From Planctomycetota bacterium (lineage in GTDB: Bacteria; Planctomycetota; UBA1135; UBA2386), in contig BJHM01000030.1 in NCBI GenBank assembly GCA_014192625.1, positions 1 to 46,179 of the forward strand: a stretch of 46,179 bases of DNA, given 5' to 3'. Position 1 is the first letter of the stretch. The number at the start of each line of letters is the position of its first letter. Shown here piece by piece: positions 8,903-16,761 of the stretch. The notes under the pieces are model-generated. The model searched no databases. It was not told the origin of the DNA and worked only from the letters and a program-made list of their open reading frames with translations. A program made the position numbers and the translations under genes.

Positions 8903-9658
8903 ATGCAATCCCTGCCAGTCCCACCGCGCCTAGTAAGGGCCGCGGCCGCGCGCGCCACGTGGCGCGAGTTTGGGCTACTGGCAACGCTCGCACTCACGAT
9001 CACCACGGGCATCGGCAGCTACATTTGCAAAACGGATGACTGGCGCACGCCGCGCAGTGATTGGTGGCTCGACCAAGAATCGCAGCAGACCGTTGGCACC
9101 ATCAAAACAACCGAGCAACTGGCAGACGACCTGCAGCGTCACACCTTCACGTTCGTCAATAAAGAAAAGCTCCTCGTTACAGGCGCTGCATGGTCGGGGC
9201 AAAGGCAGCTCAGCACTGGCGAGTCGATCGCCGTCGAATACCTGCCAGAACAGCCAGACATCTGCCGCGTAGCAGGCATGCACTATTCGCGCCTGAGCCG
9301 GCAATGGACGACCTATGCAACGATCCTACTGAGCACCATGCTGGCCTGCGCACTCTGGCTGCTGCGCATCTACCATACGGCAACCTTGCTGCGCTACGGC
9401 CGCGCTACTCCGGCACGGATCGTGTCGACTTTAGCATGGTTCCCATTCGGACAATGCGTGCGCTTTGCCTATCTAGATGAAGCTGGCGTCGAGCGATTTG
9501 GCTGGCAACTCGTGCGGGCGAATTCGCCGCTCGACAAAACCACCCTGGCCAGCCAGTTAAACGCCACGGGCGACGGCGCGTTCGTCGTGCATAGCAAAAC
9601 AGCAGCCAACCGATGCCGGCTGACACACCTGGACGAGGTCGCAGAAGAGCCCGCATGA
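8903..9658 (+). CDS. Two-TM DUF3592-like membrane protein (second of pair)
   Basis: 251 residues with the same layout as the preceding gene: TM1 (about 22-42, GLLATLALTITTGIGSYI), an extracytoplasmic domain, TM2 (about 140-160, ATILLSTMLACALWLLRIY) and a cytoplasmic tail. The outer domain has the DUF3592-like run of a hydrophobic strand (HTFTFVNKEKLLVTG), a G-E-S-I turn and VEYLPEQPDICRV. ATG at 8903 was chosen; an in-frame GTG at 8888 would add five residues. The stop overlaps the ATG of the helicase gene (ATGA at 9655), indicating translational coupling and a three-gene transcript, although no functional link to the helicase is evident. Confidence 0.7.
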   Translation: MQSLPVPPRLVRAAAARATWREFGLLATLALTITTGIGSYICKTDDWRTPRSDWWLDQESQQTVGTIKTTEQLADDLQRHTFTFVNKEKLLVTGAAWSGQRQLSTGESIAVEYLPEQPDICRVAGMHYSRLSRQWTTYATILLSTMLACALWLLRIYHTATLLRYGRATPARIVSTLAWFPFGQCVRFAYLDEAGVERFGWQLVRANSPLDKTTLASQLNATGDGAFVVHSKTAANRCRLTHLDEVAEEPA

Positions 9659-11622
9659 GCAGTCGCGTCACTGAGTTTTTGTCGCCCGGCGGAGCGATTG
9701 CGCGCCGCTTGCCCGACTACGAGGAACGGCCCGAGCAGACCGCCCTGGCAACCGCAGTCGAACGCGCGTTCAAAGAGCAGCGGCACCTCGTTGCCGAGGC
9801 TGGCACCGGCGTCGGCAAGTCGTTTGCGTATCTACTGCCAGCAGCGTTGCACGCCGACACGCAAAAGGGCATGGGCCCGGTCGTGATCAGCACGCGCACG
9901 ATCGCGCTGCAGGAGCAGCTTGATAAGAAGGACCTGCCGTTCCTGCACGCGGTGCTGCCATTTGAGTGGTCATCCGTCACCGCCGTTGGCCGCAACAACT
10001 ATCTCTGCCTGCGCAGAATGCACCTTGCGGAGCGCGAGCAACGACTGTTTGAAAACCCAGAGCGCACAGAGCAACTGCGCGCGATCGTCGACTGGTCGAT
10101 GACGACACTGGAAGGCACGCGGATGAGCCTGCCGTTCCCGCCGGAGCCCGAAGTTTGGGAGGAAGTGCAGGCCGAGCACGGCAACTGCCTGCAGCGTGCG
10201 TGCAAGCACTATGACCAATGCCACTGGCAGCGCGCGCGCCGCCGCATGAACACGGCGCAGGTGCTGATCGTAAACCACGCGCTCTACTTCTCGGATTTAG
10301 CACTGCGGCTCGCGGGTGCGACGTTCTTGCCCGCGCACTCGTTCGTGGTGTTTGACGAAGCTCATCACATCGAACGTGTCGCCACCGAAAGCCTGGGCCT
10401 GCGGCTCTCGGCCGCAACCATCGGCTGGCACCTGCGCCGCCTGCATGGTCGCCGCAGCGACAAGAGCCTGCTCGCGCGCCATTGCACCCAAACGGCACTC
10501 ACGCTGCACGAAGAACTGCGGGTCGTCAACGAAGGCTTCTTCCTCGGCCTCGCCGAGCAGTTGGACAACAATCGCGAGGGGCTAGCACTCGGTGAAACTG
10601 AGATCCCAGAACCGCTGACGCGGCCGCTGCTCGCACTCGGCACCGAGCTTGCCATGTGCAGCGCGCGCATCGAAGCCATCGATGTAAAGATGGAACTGCA
10701 AGCGCGGGCGCAGGGCCTCAATGCGCTCGCCGCGGTGGTTCGAAGCCTGTGCTCCCCGCTCGCCGCCACGGTGCCGCTAGTCCGCTGGATCGAAGTCGGC
10801 AAATCAAGCCCAGTGCTGTGCGGCTCACCACTCGACGTCAGCGCAACCTTGCGCAAAGAACTGTTCGGCAGCGGCATCACCGCGGTGCTTACCAGCGCAA
10901 CGCTCGGACCGGGCAATGACCCTGATTTCACCTGGTTCCGCGCCCAGATCGGGCTCGACGAACGAGTCGATACCGCTCGCATCGGGTCCCCATTTGACTA
11001 CGAAAACCAGGTCGAGCTGATCGTTGAAGAAGCGATGCCCGACCCAAGCCTCGCCCCAACTGCGTTCCGCGCAGAGGCGGCAAACCGGACCTTGCAGCAC
11101 GTGCTCAGCAACGGCGGTCGCGCACTCGTGCTTTGCACGTCGTGGGATTTTGTCAACCACTTCGCGGCCGCAATGCGTGAACCGTGCGCCGAGCAGCACA
11201 TCGAGCTCTTGGTCCAAGGCGAAGCGCCGCTAGCACAATTGCTCGAGCGCAAACGCAACAACCTGGCCTCGGTGCTGATCGGCACCGACAGCCTGTGGGA
11301 AGGCATCGACCTGCGCGGCGAGACACTGACCCTCGTCGTCGTCACGCGCTTGCCGTTTCAAAACCCGAGCCACCCACTGACCAAGGCGCGCATGGAAGCG
11401 ATCCGGAAGCGCGGCGGCGATCCCTTTAGCGAGTGGTCCCTGCCCGAGGCGATCCTGAAGTTTCGGCAGGGTTTCGGCCGGCTGATCCGCAGCCAGCAGG
11501 ACTACGGCAAGGTAGTGGTGCTCGACCCTCGCGTATTCAGCAAGGGGTATGGCCGCAATTTCTTGCAGTCGCTGCCAAAGGGCCGCAGCGACAATTCGAC
11601 CGATAATAACAACGCGCCCTAG
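9655..11622 (+). CDS. ATP-dependent DNA helicase, DinG/XPD (Fe-S) family
   Basis: 655-residue superfamily 2 helicase, predicted to unwind DNA 5' to 3' at damaged or structured sites. Walker A is EAGTGVGKSF (48-57) and the Walker B DEAH box is FDEAHHIE (233-240). Four cysteines between motifs Ia and II (C118, C178, C183, C189) have the spacing expected for the iron-sulfur cluster of XPD-like helicases. Later motifs are VLTSATLGPG, ALVLCTSWDF, GTDSLWEGIDLRGE and the motif VI segment FRQGFGRLIRSQQD. There is no N-terminal exonuclease domain, so it resembles the short E. coli DinG/YoaA type. The start at 9655 overlaps the preceding stop. A longer in-frame start at 9613 is possible but would overlap the upstream gene further. 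Confidence 0.92.
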   Translation: MSSRVTEFLSPGGAIARRLPDYEERPEQTALATAVERAFKEQRHLVAEAGTGVGKSFAYLLPAALHADTQKGMGPVVISTRTIALQEQLDKKDLPFLHAVLPFEWSSVTAVGRNNYLCLRRMHLAEREQRLFENPERTEQLRAIVDWSMTTLEGTRMSLPFPPEPEVWEEVQAEHGNCLQRACKHYDQCHWQRARRRMNTAQVLIVNHALYFSDLALRLAGATFLPAHSFVVFDEAHHIERVATESLGLRLSAATIGWHLRRLHGRRSDKSLLARHCTQTALTLHEELRVVNEGFFLGLAEQLDNNREGLALGETEIPEPLTRPLLALGTELAMCSARIEAIDVKMELQARAQGLNALAAVVRSLCSPLAATVPLVRWIEVGKSSPVLCGSPLDVSATLRKELFGSGITAVLTSATLGPGNDPDFTWFRAQIGLDERVDTARIGSPFDYENQVELIVEEAMPDPSLAPTAFRAEAANRTLQHVLSNGGRALVLCTSWDFVNHFAAAMREPCAEQHIELLVQGEAPLAQLLERKRNNLASVLIGTDSLWEGIDLRGETLTLVVVTRLPFQNPSHPLTKARMEAIRKRGGDPFSEWSLPEAILKFRQGFGRLIRSQQDYGKVVVLDPRVFSKGYGRNFLQSLPKGRSDNSTDNNNAP

Positions 11623-11660
11623 CGAACTGCCTGACCGGCTGATCAAGGAACTGGCCACTT

Positions 11661-11696
11661 TCTGGCGACATAATTATGATATCACCAGAATATCAT
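11661..11696. promoter_or_regulatory. AT-rich nested dyad, candidate operator
   Basis: A short AT-rich island in GC-rich surroundings with three overlapping dyads: TCTGG (11661-11665) with CCAGA (11685-11689), the palindrome ATAATTAT (11670-11677), and ATGATAT (11676-11682) with ATATCAT (11690-11696). It lies just upstream of the SPFH remnant and the ribbon-helix-helix gene. RHH proteins typically bind short inverted repeats near their own genes, so this is a reasonable operator candidate, by inference only. Confidence 0.4.
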
Positions 11697-11704
11697 CTAA
11701 TCCG

Positions 11705-11970
11705 ATGGTCACGCACCTCGCCGGTGCGCCCGAGATCGCCAGTGCCGTGCAGCAGCGACAGCAGGCCGAGGCGGTCATCGACGTGGCGCCGCCGCATCGT
11801 TTTCGGCGCCGTCGGCATGGCGCAAATGGCGCGCTCCCAGCCTTGGGGCGCAAACCGTCGTCGCGCTCGACGCACAGCGCAAGGCACCACTGGTCAGCAA
11901 CCTGCAGGTCGTATTGTGCAGCGATAGCGGCACCCAACCGGCCGTCAACTCTGGCACCCTCTACGGCTAA
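11705..11970 (+). pseudogene. Remnant of SPFH (band 7) domain protein, C-terminal part, frameshifted
   Basis: Three reading frames together reconstruct the end of an SPFH-domain protein. First comes [15 protein letters not shown] then [11 protein letters not shown]. After a shift, [15 protein letters not shown]. After another shift, [20 protein letters not shown] followed by [18 protein letters not shown] and TLYG, ending at TAA 11968-11970. Intact relatives carry this order (a helix rich in QQRQQAEAV, then a GAVGM helix, then VVELDEERKA and a VVLCSD...NTGTLY tail) and are usually followed by a small RHH gene, as here (17 bp downstream). At least two frameshifts and loss of the SPFH core upstream make it a pseudogene. 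The ancestral 5' boundary is not determinable. Confidence 0.72.
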
Positions 11971-11987
11971 CCAACCAGCATTTTCCC

Positions 11988-12173
11988 ATGGCCATAGACA
12001 GGAAGGGCTTCTTACTACGCCTGCCGCAGCAAGTGTTTTTAGAACTGCAACGCTGGGCCGAGCAGGACATGCGCAGCATCAACGGTCAGATCGATTGGCT
12101 GCTGCGCGAGGCGCTGCAAAAGCGCCTGGGCCGCGATCCGTTGCGGTCACCGGCGAAGCAGCCAAAGCCGTAA
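11988..12173 (+). CDS. Small ribbon-helix-helix (Arc-like) DNA-binding protein
   Basis: 61 residues. A beta strand (KGFLLRLPQQV, about 6-16) is followed by two helices, LELQRWAEQDMRS and INGQIDWLLREALQKR, the standard strand-helix-helix of the Arc/MetJ family. Such proteins dimerise and insert the paired strand into the DNA major groove. It is intact and directly follows the degraded SPFH gene. In other bacteria similar small RHH proteins sit immediately after SPFH genes, so it was probably co-transcribed with that gene before the latter decayed. Possible targets include the nested dyad at 11661-11696. Its stop codon ends exactly where a 102-bp tandem duplication begins. Confidence 0.75.
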   Translation: MAIDRKGFLLRLPQQVFLELQRWAEQDMRSINGQIDWLLREALQKRLGRDPLRSPAKQPKP

Positions 12174-12376
12174 CCGGCGACCCGCGTCACGCGATCGCGG
12201 CGACATTGTCAAACGACATTGCGCGCCGCTTGCAGACCTTTGTCGCCTGATCAAACAACAGGCAGGAATCATTCACCGGCGACCCGCGTCACGCGATCGC
12301 GGCGACATTGTCAAACGACATTGCGCGCCGCTTGCAGACCTTTGTTGCCTGATCAAACAACAGGCAGGAATCATTC
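12173..12376. repeat. 102-bp tandem duplication
   Basis: Two head-to-tail copies, 12173-12274 and 12275-12376, differ at one position (C versus T in the tttgt(c/t)gcc context). The right-hand copy holds the last 28 codons and stop of the cysteine-dioxygenase-like gene; the left-hand copy repeats this segment beyond the stop. The unit is 34 codons long but includes the stop, so it does not lengthen the protein. Near-identity indicates a recent event. Confidence 0.95.
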
Positions 12377-12891
12377 GGCATTGAATAGACATGCAACGTC
12401 ACCGCAACCTCGTCCCGCAGATGCTGACGCGGATTGCCAAGTCGGTGAATCGCGCGCTGCTTGTCAACCGAGGCAATCGCAGCAGGCAAGGAAAGCTCCG
12501 TGCGTCCCGCAGCAACCAGTTCGATGCCATGCTGTGGAATGGCCGCGTCGCAGGCAAGTTCGAGCGCGCTGCTGCGGGTGGACGGCGCGAGGGTGAAGCG
12601 CTCCTCGACGAGGCGGCCGCGCACGAGACGCAAAAGCCCCAGGTTGCCAGCGTGGCTGTGAATCGGCGTGCACTGGCCAGGCATCCACGTCACCACGGCC
12701 ACAATAAACCGCTGACTCCGGTGCACTAGTTGCCGCGCGTGACGGTCGGTGCGCGGTAGCACGTAGCGCTCGATCTCAGTGTCAATCAGCACGCTATCGG
12801 CGAGCAGCGCCTGCACGTTTACCAACGAGCTCGCCGGCAACGCCAGCAACTCGAGTCGCTCCACCAGAGCCTGCAGTCCGATACGACCCAT
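12289..12891 (-). CDS. Cysteine dioxygenase-like cupin (thiol dioxygenase)
   Basis: 200-residue cupin of the cysteine dioxygenase type I family, which uses Fe(II) and O2 to oxidise a thiol to a sulfinate. The metal ligands are visible as PIHSHAG (H78, H80) and AIHRLGN (H149). The second-sphere triad region reads TLHVYSMP (T165, H167, Y169), with Thr where mammalian CDO has Ser. The position of the Cys that crosslinks to Tyr in mammalian CDO is Gly (GNLGLLRLVRG), as in bacterial Gly-type enzymes, some of which act on 3-mercaptopropionate instead of cysteine. The last 28 codons lie in a 102-bp tandem duplication. It lies 99 bp downstream of a POT transporter gene on the same strand. Confidence 0.82.
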   Translation of the reverse strand: MGRIGLQALVERLELLALPASSLVNVQALLADSVLIDTEIERYVLPRTDRHARQLVHRSQRFIVAVVTWMPGQCTPIHSHAGNLGLLRLVRGRLVEERFTLAPSTRSSALELACDAAIPQHGIELVAAGRTELSLPAAIASVDKQRAIHRLGNPRQHLRDEVAVTLHVYSMPNDSCLLFDQATKVCKRRAMSFDNVAAIA

Positions 12892-12990
12892 TGGCGCATT
12901 ATGTTGTCTTCACTGGGCTCACGCGCAGTAGCCGAACTGCGCAGGGCGAGGCTGACAAGTGCGCAGGAGAACCACCGCCAGGATGGAAAA

Positions 12991-14931
12991 CTACGCGCCG
13001 TACTGCCGGATCGCCTTGTCGAGCCAAGGCAAGATCAGGCGAATGCAAAAAGCCACCACGGCGACGACACCGGCGAGCAAGAGGAAAAACGACGTCGGCT
13101 CCATCAGGTTTTGGATGCCACCAAAGAAGCCCGACAGCTTGTTGCCGAATGCCGTTGCGCAAAACCACCCGCCCATCATCAGGCCGGTGTAGCGCTTGGG
13201 ACTCAGCTTGGTCACCAACGACAGGCCCATCGGCGACAAGCACAGCTCGCCAATCGTCACCACCACATAGGCACCAATCAGCCACAACGCGGACACCTTC
13301 AGCGTGCCGTGGATGGTGAGCCAGCCAGCGACGGCCATCAAAAGCATCGACGCCGCCGTCAGCAGCAGCCCGTAATAAATCTTGTGCGCGGTGCCGACCT
13401 CGCGACCGCGGCGGCGCATGAAGGCAAACAACAGCACAAGTGGTGTGGTCAGGAAGATCACACCGAGCGCGTTCGCCGCCTGGAACAACTCCGGGTTGGT
13501 GACCATCAAGTAGGTGCCGACCGGCAGTGTCGGCGTCGCCGCCACCGCATTGCGATAGACCCCGTCGAAGGTCTTCTGGTCGATGAGCACCACCGGCTGC
13601 TGCGCGCCTTCGATCGCACGGCGAAAGGCCACGCGCGCGAGCCGCGGAGTGCCCTGTTCGAGTTGGACCGAAATCGAAGGCGCGCCATGGCTGTCGCGGC
13701 CATCCTTCACAGTGACCTTGCCAGCCGGATAGACGTTGGCACCGAGCTGAAAGGCGGCGGGATCTTTGACCAAAGCCACGCCCGGCAGTTCGCCGGCAAC
13801 GACGATCCGTTCGAGTTCGGGATGCGCAGCGAGCATGGTATCGAGCGCCAAAACGTCGAGCCGCGAGGTGCCAAACATGCGGGCGGTAGCATCGTCCACC
13901 ACCACCAGTGTGTCCTTGTGCGGCCGCGGCACCAGAGGTCCGGCGTTGCGAAAATAACCCGGCAACGCCGGCTGCGTAGTCTTTGGCAGGACATCGAACA
14001 TGCTCGCACTGTGGCGATCGGTGTCGGTGTTGGCCCACTGCGTGAGTGCGGTGGTGTTCAGGTGCAGGATCATGAAGAACGTGCCACCGGCAACGTAGAC
14101 CGGCAACATGGCGAGCAGGCCCGTGCGCTCGGCAGGAGCAGCGTTGCGACCGAGCAATACGAAGAACACGATCAGCGGCAGCGTGCCAGCGAGGAAGCCG
14201 CAGGTCGGCGGCGTCACTGGCGAATTCGGAATGAACGTCGTGGCGAGCCACCAACCGAGCAGCCCAACGAAAAGTGAGGGAACCATGATCGTGCCGAGAA
14301 TGCGGCCAATACTGATGTCGTCAGGATGTGGTGCAGGCGGCTTGTCGGCTACCGCGAGTCGCCGCCAAAACAGCAGCAGCAAGCTGATGCCGATCAACAG
14401 GCCGCAGCCCGCCATCTGAAACGTGGCGCTCCAACCGAGCGAGTTGCGCACCCAGGTCGAGAACACGAAGGCGCACAAAGACCCGATATTGATGCCGACG
14501 TAGAAGATGTTGAAGCCTGCGTCACGGCGCGGGTCACCCTGCTCGTAGAGGTTGCCGACCATCGCCGAGATATTCGGCTTGAAGAAGCCATTGCCGATGC
14601 AGACCAGCACGAGACCGAGCACAAAAAAGGTCGGTCCCGGCGTGCCGAGCGAGAACAGCCCCGACACCATGCACAGCCCGCCGATCAACACACTGCGCCG
14701 GTAGCCGATCAAGCGATCGGCGATCAGGCCGCCGAGGAACGGCGTCGCGTAGACGAACGCGAGATACGTGCCGACGATGTCATTTGCGCTGAGTTGCGCA
14801 ATGCCAAGGCCACCGCGCTCGGTGTCCATCGCGTAGAGCAACAGGATGCCGCCGATGACATAGAAGCTGAGGCGCTCCCACATCTCGATGAAGAACAGCG
14901 GGGCGAGACCCTTTGGGTGGTTCGGGAACAT
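12991..14931 (-). CDS. POT/PTR2-family peptide transporter with soluble insertion
   Basis: 646-residue proton-coupled oligopeptide transporter-type MFS protein in the inner membrane. The TM1 signature E-x-x-E-R is at E16-E20 (IEMWERLSFY), and the PTR2 motif GNGFFKPNISAMVG at 113-126 includes the TM4 lysine K118. The C-terminal half carries GELCLSPMGLSLVTKLSP. Two features are unusual. The TM7 motif normally reading F-(x)-E-Q is H-L-N here (L291, N292), so the glutamate that pairs with the TM4 lysine in characterised bacterial POTs is missing. About 165 mostly soluble residues (about 305-475) are inserted between TM7 and TM8. It follows a second POT gene (gap 72 bp, containing a strong hairpin). 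Substrate unknown; peptide transport is inferred from family. Confidence 0.87.
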   Translation of the reverse strand: MFPNHPKGLAPLFFIEMWERLSFYVIGGILLLYAMDTERGGLGIAQLSANDIVGTYLAFVYATPFLGGLIADRLIGYRRSVLIGGLCMVSGLFSLGTPGPTFFVLGLVLVCIGNGFFKPNISAMVGNLYEQGDPRRDAGFNIFYVGINIGSLCAFVFSTWVRNSLGWSATFQMAGCGLLIGISLLLLFWRRLAVADKPPAPHPDDISIGRILGTIMVPSLFVGLLGWWLATTFIPNSPVTPPTCGFLAGTLPLIVFFVLLGRNAAPAERTGLLAMLPVYVAGGTFFMILHLNTTALTQWANTDTDRHSASMFDVLPKTTQPALPGYFRNAGPLVPRPHKDTLVVVDDATARMFGTSRLDVLALDTMLAAHPELERIVVAGELPGVALVKDPAAFQLGANVYPAGKVTVKDGRDSHGAPSISVQLEQGTPRLARVAFRRAIEGAQQPVVLIDQKTFDGVYRNAVAATPTLPVGTYLMVTNPELFQAANALGVIFLTTPLVLLFAFMRRRGREVGTAHKIYYGLLLTAASMLLMAVAGWLTIHGTLKVSALWLIGAYVVVTIGELCLSPMGLSLVTKLSPKRYTGLMMGGWFCATAFGNKLSGFFGGIQNLMEPTSFFLLLAGVVAVVAFCIRLILPWLDKAIRQYGA

Positions 14932-14957
14932 GGGCGATGGGCGGGTGCGGAGACGAA

Positions 14958-14981
14958 CGCGGCCGTCACGCGACGGCCGCG
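14958..14981 (-). other. Strong hairpin between the two POT genes
   Basis: Perfect 10-bp stem, CGCGGCCGTC (14958-14967) and GACGGCCGCG (14972-14981), with a 4-nt loop. It lies 22 bp past the stop of the upstream POT gene and 26 bp before the start of the next. On the transcribed strand it is followed by TTCGTCTCC rather than a U-run, so it may be a weak terminator or an mRNA-stability element that sets the ratio of the two transporters. Confidence 0.6.
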
Positions 14982-15003
14982 GGGAGAGTTTCGACGAGAG
15001 GCA

Positions 15004-16581
15004 TCACTTGATGCCGTTCATCCACTTGTTCAGTTGCTTACTCAGCAGCAGGAAGATCACACCGGCGATCACCGCATACCAGAGCAGGAAGTCGTAGGCC
15101 GCGTAGTAATTCGACATCGGCACGCCCCCGATTTCCCCCGCTTTGTCGTCGTCGATTGTGGCGGCACTCTTCGAGATCTGGCCGGCGAGGAAGTTCGCGC
15201 AGGAGATGGACAAGAACCAAGACCCCATCACCATCCCGGTCATTTTCTGCGGCGCCAGCTTGGTCACCATCGACAAGCCCACCGGCGAAACGCACAGCTC
15301 GCCGCACGTGTGCACCAGGTAGAGCAATACCAGCGCCCAGAAGCTGACCTTGCCCTGCATGCCAACCGACGACATCGCCCACATGATCACGCCAAAGCCG
15401 AGCCCGACCAGCACAACGCCGATACCAAACTTGGTTGGGATCGACGGATTGCGCCGACGGTTGTCCAGATAGAGCCATGACCACGCAAACACCGGTCCGA
15501 GCAGCACGATGAACAGCGAGTTGACCGACTGGAACCATTCGAAGCTGAATGCTTCGTTGAGCACCGGCACATGCACCATGTGCACATAGTCGCGCGCAAA
15601 GAAGTTTAGCGAGTTACCGGCCTGCTCAAAGGCGGACCAGAACACCGTGTTGGCGACCAACAATGCCAGCAGCGCGAAGATCCGTTGGCCACCTATGCGA
15701 TCGCCAGCGGCAAAGCACGACTTCGCGAAGCGGATCAGGTAACCCACCACGCACGCGGCGAGCGCCATCAGGATGTAGCCGGCGATCGTTTTGTTGGCGA
15801 TCAGTAAATAGACGAGCGGCGTGAGCACTGCGCAGCCGATCATGACCACCGCAGGCGAACCAAAGCCCTCTCGCCCCTTCGGCGGCAGACCTTGATCGCC
15901 GAGTTTATTGCGACCGAGCACGAACACTACGACACCAAGCAAAATGCCAATGCCCGCCAGCAAGAAGCCCCAGCGGTAGTCGGGCAGTTCGGCAAAACCG
16001 TCCGTCTTCCACGCCGCGTAATGCTCATTGTTCTCCATCCCCGGCCAAAGCTGAGCAAACGGCACGCGCTTTGGAAAAGCGCGAGAAACTGCAGCACAGG
16101 CCAGCGGCGCCAGCAGGGCTCCCATGTTGATGCCCATGTAGAAGATCGTAAAGCCGGCATCGCGGCGCGGATCGTTTATGGGATAGAGCTTGCCGACGAG
16201 GCTCGAAATGTTGGGCTTGAACAAGCCATTGCCGACAATCAACAACGACAGGCCGAGCAGGAACATGTCCTTGTCGCGCAGCACCAGCAGCAAGCAGCCC
16301 GCCGCCATGATCAAGCCGCCGAGTACAATTGAACGGCGGAAGCCAAGGATGCGATCGGCGATTGCGCCGCCAAAAATACCGGTCGCGTAAATCAACGCGG
16401 TGTAGGCGCCATAAATCAGCGACGCCTCACTTTGCTGGACAAAGAACAGGTCGGCGACGTAGACGGCGAGCAACGCTCGCATCCCGTAGAAGCAAAAGCG
16501 CTCCCACAACTCGGCGAAGAACAGAATCCAAAGGCCGGGCGGATGGCCCGATTTTCCGGGCATGACGGCAGCATTGCTCAA
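15004..16581 (-). CDS. POT/PTR2-family proton-coupled peptide transporter
   Basis: 525-residue peptide transporter with all expected POT motifs: E24-x-x-E27-R28 in TM1 (AELWERFCFYGMRALL), GNGLFKPNISSLVG (117-130) in TM4, and the canonical TM7 motif FWSAFEQAGNSLNFFA with E319-Q320. CGELCVSPVGLSMVTKLAPQ follows in the C-terminal half, and the end is a basic tail (LNKWMNGIK). It should import di- or tripeptides with protons. The TTG at 16581 is preferred as start because AGGAG lies 7 nt upstream of it; the in-frame ATG at 16563 lacks such a site. Unlike the downstream copy it has no soluble insertion, so the two may differ in substrate. It is divergent from the GH20 gene. Confidence 0.9.
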   Translation of the reverse strand: MSNAAVMPGKSGHPPGLWILFFAELWERFCFYGMRALLAVYVADLFFVQQSEASLIYGAYTALIYATGIFGGAIADRILGFRRSIVLGGLIMAAGCLLLVLRDKDMFLLGLSLLIVGNGLFKPNISSLVGKLYPINDPRRDAGFTIFYMGINMGALLAPLACAAVSRAFPKRVPFAQLWPGMENNEHYAAWKTDGFAELPDYRWGFLLAGIGILLGVVVFVLGRNKLGDQGLPPKGREGFGSPAVVMIGCAVLTPLVYLLIANKTIAGYILMALAACVVGYLIRFAKSCFAAGDRIGGQRIFALLALLVANTVFWSAFEQAGNSLNFFARDYVHMVHVPVLNEAFSFEWFQSVNSLFIVLLGPVFAWSWLYLDNRRRNPSIPTKFGIGVVLVGLGFGVIMWAMSSVGMQGKVSFWALVLLYLVHTCGELCVSPVGLSMVTKLAPQKMTGMVMGSWFLSISCANFLAGQISKSAATIDDDKAGEIGGVPMSNYYAAYDFLLWYAVIAGVIFLLLSKQLNKWMNGIK

Positions 16582-16761
16582 GTGGAGACTCCTGAGGGGA
16601 TGACGAGTGAAGTGAAGTAGCAACACGTTATCGAACCACGCGGACCGTGACAGCCTGAACCTGCTGGAACAGCGATGGGTGCACGATGCCTGCCGAGTTG
16701 ACCGGTGCAGTAGCAAGACCATGCACGTGACCCTGATGAAGGCCACGACTACGCTCGCCGC

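Noticed and set aside
12241-12266. Terminator-like TGCCTG...CAGGCA stems in the duplicated segment
   Set aside because: The stem of about 5-6 bp lies within the coding 3' end in one copy and has no T-tract, so it was not annotated as a terminator.
12901-14277. Long plus-strand frame opposite the POT gene
   Set aside because: It is low-complexity His/Gln/Arg-rich and antisense to a clear membrane transporter; such long shadow frames are common in GC-rich DNA.
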